The notes under the pieces are model-generated. The model did not search any database and had not been told where the DNA came from. It was given only the letters and a program-made list of their open reading frames with translations. 64,000 bases of DNA from JACVRW01 sp963812915 (lineage in GTDB: Bacteria > Actinomycetota > Thermoleophilia > Solirubrobacterales > Thermoleophilaceae). The DNA lies in assembly GCA_963812915.1 (NCBI GenBank), contig CAWEXB010000005.1:1-64000 (forward strand). Direction: 5' to 3'. Of the stretch, positions 63,466-64,000 are shown one piece after another; position 1 is the first letter of the stretch; each line of letters starts with the position of its first letter. A program made the translations under genes and the position numbers.

Positions 63466-63570
63466 AAAACCCTCCACTCAAGCGGCTCGCCACGAACCTT
63501 GGAGGATTGTGTGTCTCCAGTACGCACAATCCTCCCCGCAACTTCGCGCGGAGGTTGTGTGGAGGGTTTT
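63466..63570. terminator. nested inverted repeats, likely bidirectional terminator
   Basis: Outer arms AAAACCCTCCAC (63466-63477) and GTGGAGGGTTTT (63559-63570) are a perfect 12-bp match; inner arms GGAGGATTGTG (63501-63511) and CACAATCCTCC (63525-63535) are a perfect 11-bp match. Both outer ends give T4 on the exit strand, fitting termination from either side between convergent genes. The size (105 bp) and nested arms would also fit a small mobile relic. Confidence 0.6.
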
Positions 63571-63598
63571 CAGCCCGGGCGGCTGAGCCGGCCGAGCG

Positions 63599-64000
63599 TC
63601 AGCCCGCGAAGCTGATCGCGTACGCGACGAACGCGACGTACAGCAGCGCGATTCCGGCGTAGTCCCAGCGCGTGCGCAAGTCCGGTGGACGAGCCAGCAG
63701 GACCAGGGCGAGGAGGGCGAACGGGTCGAAGTACTTCTGGTAGACGAGGCGCACGGGCAGCGCCGCGATGAGGAAGGCCGCCAGGTAGACGGCGGGGAGC
63801 GATTCGAGCCCGGCGCGGCGGACGAGAAGGAAGACCGCGACACAGCCAAGGGGCACGAGCGCCCAGAAGACGAGCGACGAGCCGAGAACGACCGGCACCC
63901 GATCGGAGATCTTCCACAGGTAGCCGGCGTCGCCGGCCTGACCGGGCGTGATCGGCTCGTACGCGAGCGGCGCGATCGCTAGCAGGAGGATCCCGGCCCC
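63599..64000 (-). CDS. polytopic membrane protein, 5' part outside the window
   Basis: The C-terminal 133 residues of a protein that continues past the window edge. It begins in frame with ILLLAIAPLAYEPITPGQAG, then has helices SSLVFWALVPLGCVAVFLLV, LPAVYLAAFLIAALPVRLVY, PFALLALVLLARPPDLRTRW and YAGIALLYVAFVAYAISFAG. The pattern resembles multi-helix glycosyltransferase-like proteins, but the diagnostic N-terminus is missing, so no function is assigned. Confidence 0.75.
   Translation of the reverse strand, partial: GAGILLLAIAPLAYEPITPGQAGDAGYLWKISDRVPVVLGSSLVFWALVPLGCVAVFLLVRRAGLESLPAVYLAAFLIAALPVRLVYQKYFDPFALLALVLLARPPDLRTRWDYAGIALLYVAFVAYAISFAG

Overview
The window is 64 kb of high-GC chromosome. 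Gene content points to an actinomycete, most likely a Thermoleophilia/Solirubrobacterales member: a dnaK-grpE-dnaJ-hspR locus followed by clpB, a purC-S-Q-L-F purine run, PhoB-type regulators beside pst, and many GTG/TTG starts with 4-bp stop/start overlaps. The taxonomic placement is inference; there is no rRNA here.

Layout. 0.2-4 kb: a ClpC-like double-AAA+ ATPase and a membrane protein. 4.45-7.52 kb: an IS1182-family element with matching inverted repeats and a GACG target duplication, itself interrupted by an IS256-family element; both transposases are broken. 7.5-15.9 kb: small accessory genes (CHRD protein, SRPBCC protein, DUF2182/DUF1326 pair, PQQ-type sugar dehydrogenase, TetR regulator with a perfect palindrome) and gene remnants. 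15.9-21.5 kb: a membrane-lipid cluster with three PAP2 domains, DedA, a diacylglycerol-kinase-like protein and an 896-residue MFS-GT2-PAP2 fusion. 21.5-24.9 kb: ogt, a large membrane protein, a cupredoxin-like protein and a CpsB-type PHP hydrolase.

24.9-33.8 kb is a phosphate regulon: a PhoB-like regulator, a stand-alone PhoB-type DNA-binding protein, pstSCAB, phoU, ppx and ppk, with two direct-repeat PHO boxes. pstB and ppx each carry an apparent single-base insertion as read. 33.8-36.4 kb holds a GH3 hydrolase, a cyclic-nucleotide-binding protein and three tRNA genes. The third is a tRNA-Lys(UUU) split inside its anticodon by a 245-nt group I intron; this is the most notable feature of the window.

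36.4-55 kb is dominated by purine biosynthesis on the minus strand (purD-purE-purB and purC-purS-purQ-purL-purF-recQ-purN-purH). Between the two blocks lie a PKD/beta-propeller secreted protein, a CHASE2-adenylate cyclase (frameshifted), a ferredoxin and its reductase. purM and purK are not in the window. 56-63 kb is the heat-shock region: dnaK-grpE-dnaJ-hspR and clpB, whose promoters share a 27-bp element not found elsewhere by eye. An FKBP lipoprotein, a large nested inverted repeat and a truncated membrane protein close the window.

Four conserved genes (cpsB-like, pstB, ppx, cyclase) show a single +1 shift each. Sequencing or assembly error should be excluded before any of them is treated as dead.
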